A stretch of DNA of 7,091 nucleotides from Asaia bogorensis (lineage in GTDB: Bacteria; Pseudomonadota; Alphaproteobacteria; Acetobacterales; Acetobacteraceae). Positions within the stretch are counted from its first letter, which is position 1, and every line of letters begins with the position of its first letter. A program made the translations under genes and the position numbers. Below, one piece after another: positions 5,396 through 7,091 of the stretch. Location of the stretch: contig CAMCHA010000128.1 of NCBI GenBank assembly GCA_945874515.1, positions 1 to 7,091 on the forward strand, read 5' to 3'. Below the pieces are notes generated by a model. It worked only from the letters and a program-made list of their open reading frames with translations, had not been told where the DNA came from and did not search any database.

Positions 5396-6703
5396 ATGAG
5401 CCCCGCCGCAATCATCCTCGCCGCCGGCCTTGGTACGCGCATGCGCTCCGCCCAACCCAAGGTGCTGCACCCCTTGGCGGGGCGGCCCATGATCCAGCAT
5501 TTGATCGGCGCTTGCGAACAGGTTTTTGGGCGGATTGTGGTGGTGGTCGGGCCCGATATGCCGACGCTGGAAGACGCTGTGGCGCCGCGAGAAGTGGTGG
5601 TGCAGCGGGAAAGACTCGGCACCGGCCATGCGGCGCTGCAAGCGGCCCCATTGCTTGGTGGGCATCAGGGTGATGTGGCGGTGCTTTATGGTGACAATCC
5701 GCTGATCTCTGCCGCCACCTTGCAGGCGCTGGTGGCCGCCCGCCAAACCGCCGGCCTTGCGCTGCTCGCCATGCGGCCCGCTGATCCCGCGCGCTATGGC
5801 CGCGTGGTGCTGGATGAAAAATCCGAAGTCACGCGTATTGTTGAATGGGCGGATGCGACTGAACAAGAACGCGCGATCGGTCTTTGCAATGCCGGGGTGA
5901 TTTCCGCCCCGGCGCAGGATCTGTTCCGCTGGTTGGGAGCGATCAGCAACAACAACGCCAAGGGTGAATATTACCTGACAGATGTCATTCAGCAGGCGCG
6001 GCTTGAAGGCAAGCGCGTGGTCGCGGTTGAAGCACCAGAGGCTGAGCTTCGCGGCATCAATAGCCGGGTGGAATTGGCGCAAGCGGAAGCCGAAGTGCAG
6101 CGTAGCCTGCGCGCTGCCGCCATGGCGGGTGGCGTGACGATGTTGGCGCCGGAGAGCGTGTATCTTTCCCATGACACGCAATTGGGCGCGGATGTGGTGC
6201 TGGAACCTAATATTTTCTTCGGCCCTGGCGTCTCGGTGGAAGATGGCGTTACCATTCGCGCCTTTAGCCATTTGGAAGGCTGTGTGGTGAAGCGCGGCGC
6301 GGTGATTGGCCCTTATGCGCGGCTGCGTCCCGGCACCATCATTGAACCCCATGCCCATGTCGGCAATTTCGTGGAGCTGAAAGCAACCACGCTCGGCCCC
6401 GGCGCCAAGGCAAATCATTTGAGCTATTTGGGCGATGCCACGATCGGCGCGGGGGCCAATATTGGTGCCGGCACCATCACCTGTAATTATGATGGCGTGG
6501 CTAAGCATCGGACCGTGATTGGCGAAGGCGCTTTCATTGGCAGCGATACGGCGCTTGTAGCACCGGTGAAAATTGGCGCGCGCGCGCTGGTGGCGGCGGG
6601 CAGCGTAATCACAGAAGACGTGCCAGATGATGCGCTGGCGATTGCGCGCGGGCGCCAGGCGATGAAGCCGGGGCGCGGCTTTAAGGGCAAGGGGAAGCGC
6701 TGA
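5396..6703 (+). CDS. glmU: Bifunctional GlcNAc-1-phosphate uridyltransferase / glucosamine-1-phosphate acetyltransferase
   Basis: GlmU acetylates glucosamine-1-phosphate and then joins it to UTP, giving UDP-GlcNAc for peptidoglycan and lipopolysaccharide in the cytoplasm. The 435 residues show both domains. The N-terminal uridyltransferase has LAAGLGTRM (8-16), [12 protein letters not shown] (21-32), LGTGHA (74-79), YGDNPL (98-103, metal-binding Asp100) and GINSR (220-224, Asn222). The C-terminal left-handed beta-helix carries the acetyltransferase residues. Arg311, Lys329, His341 (probable base), Tyr344, Asn355, Lys370, Ser383 and Arg418 line up with E. coli Arg333, Lys351, His363, Tyr366, Asn377, Lys392, Ser405 and Arg440 at a constant offset of 22. 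The protein is slightly shorter than E. coli GlmU (456) and ends in a basic tail. ATG 5396 places the start right before the family's AAIILAAG, but it lacks a clear ribosome binding site. TTG 5375 would add 7 residues. The stop overlaps glmS. Confidence 0.97.
   Translation: MSPAAIILAAGLGTRMRSAQPKVLHPLAGRPMIQHLIGACEQVFGRIVVVVGPDMPTLEDAVAPREVVVQRERLGTGHAALQAAPLLGGHQGDVAVLYGDNPLISAATLQALVAARQTAGLALLAMRPADPARYGRVVLDEKSEVTRIVEWADATEQERAIGLCNAGVISAPAQDLFRWLGAISNNNAKGEYYLTDVIQQARLEGKRVVAVEAPEAELRGINSRVELAQAEAEVQRSLRAAAMAGGVTMLAPESVYLSHDTQLGADVVLEPNIFFGPGVSVEDGVTIRAFSHLEGCVVKRGAVIGPYARLRPGTIIEPHAHVGNFVELKATTLGPGAKANHLSYLGDATIGAGANIGAGTITCNYDGVAKHRTVIGEGAFIGSDTALVAPVKIGARALVAAGSVITEDVPDDALAIARGRQAMKPGRGFKGKGKR
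6689..6694 (+). promoter_or_regulatory. Ribosome binding site for glmS inside glmU
   Basis: AAGGGG, within the basic-tail codons of glmU, lies 8 bases before the glmS ATG at 6703. It supports that start and efficient coupled translation of the pair. Confidence 0.6.
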
Positions 6704-7091
6704 TGTGTGGCATTGTTGGTGTGGTTGGGCAGGCAGCGGCGGCGCCTCGGCTTTTGGAAGCGCTGCGTCGGCTGGAATATCGCGGCTATGACAGTGCCGG
6801 CATCGCGACTCTGCTTGACGGCAAGATTGATCGCAGGCGCGCCGAGGGTAAACTTGGCAATCTGGCCACCGTGCTGGAAGCGGCGCCATTGGCCGGCACC
6901 ACCGGCATCGGCCATACGCGCTGGGCGACGCATGGCGCGCCGACCACGCGCAATGCACACCCGCATGGCACGGCGCGCGTGGTGGTGGTGCATAACGGCA
7001 TCATCGAAAACCACGCGGAGTTACGCGCCGAATTGGAAGCGCGCGGCCATGCTTTCCAGACCGAAACCGATACCGAAACCTTCGCGCTTTT
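6703..7091 (+). CDS. glmS: Glutamine-fructose-6-phosphate aminotransferase (isomerizing), 5' part
   Basis: GlmS converts fructose-6-phosphate and glutamine to glucosamine-6-phosphate, the first committed step to UDP-GlcNAc. Only the first 129 codons are in the window, all within the N-terminal glutaminase (class II amidotransferase) domain. It begins MCGIVGVVG, so Cys2 becomes the N-terminal nucleophile after Met removal. [11 protein letters not shown] (24-34), [11 protein letters not shown] (about 70-80), [16 protein letters not shown] and TDTE follow, closely matching the E. coli enzyme from memory. The ATG shares its A with the TGA of glmU (TGATG at 6701-6705), a typical coupled arrangement, with AAGGGG 8 bases upstream. 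The two enzymes act in one pathway, separated only by the GlmM mutase step, whose gene is not in the window. There is no room between the genes for a separate promoter or a glmS ribozyme. The gene runs off the right edge. Confidence 0.97.
   Translation, partial: MCGIVGVVGQAAAAPRLLEALRRLEYRGYDSAGIATLLDGKIDRRRAEGKLGNLATVLEAAPLAGTTGIGHTRWATHGAPTTRNAHPHGTARVVVVHNGIIENHAELRAELEARGHAFQTETDTETFAL

Noticed and set aside
5348..6958. 536-codon open frame on the minus strand
   Set aside because: It lies opposite glmU and the start of glmS, both identified residue by residue. GC-rich codon use keeps antisense frames open, and the product is a His/Arg/Ala-rich composition with no domain.
1..7091. CRISPR array, tRNA, rRNA, intact insertion sequence, glmS ribozyme
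   Set aside because: There are no regularly spaced direct repeats, cloverleaf-like sequences, transposase motifs or flanking inverted repeats. The glmU-glmS overlap leaves no space for a ribozyme.

Overview
The window looks like chromosomal DNA of a GC-rich alphaproteobacterium. My best guess is Rhodospirillales, near Acetobacteraceae (Roseomonas-like). This rests on the tight glmU-glmS pair, an orphan Bug/TctC-type periplasmic binding protein, the GC- and Ala-rich coding sequence, and GC-rich spacers with short AT-rich patches. It is an inference from gene content; no rRNA or other taxonomic marker is present.

Layout from left to right. Positions 29-1115 hold three small plus-strand genes for hydrophobic proteins. 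The first is YggT-like, the second follows it by 5 bases, and the third probably begins at a TTG codon; none has a known function that I can assign. Positions 1116-1605 have no confident gene, but hold a strong hairpin, an imperfect inverted repeat and a possible 68-codon reading frame. That frame has a strong ribosome binding site and overlaps the next start codon as ATGA. Positions 1606-3465 encode a 619-residue protein with about ten TPR repeats joined to a GT-B type (GT9-like) glycosyltransferase domain. The first part of this gene is clearly lower in GC than the rest of the window.

Positions 3553-4557, on the minus strand and convergent with the TPR gene, encode an exported tripartite tricarboxylate transporter (TTT) family binding protein without its membrane partners. 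A divergent intergenic region of about 250 bases with an AT-rich candidate promoter separates it from a plus-strand gene for a four-helix membrane protein of unknown function (4812-5285). A terminator-like hairpin follows. Then come glmU (5396-6703) and the 5' part of glmS (6703 to the window end), joined by a TGATG stop/start overlap.

Functionally, GlmS makes glucosamine-6-phosphate and GlmU makes UDP-GlcNAc, the entry point for peptidoglycan and lipopolysaccharide. The TPR glycosyltransferase may use nucleotide sugars for a surface polymer or a protein, but nothing here fixes its substrate. I found no CRISPR array, tRNA, rRNA, intact insertion sequence, or convincing new multi-gene system. 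The items most worth a second look are the leader region and two possible starts of the TPR glycosyltransferase, and the cluster of small membrane proteins.
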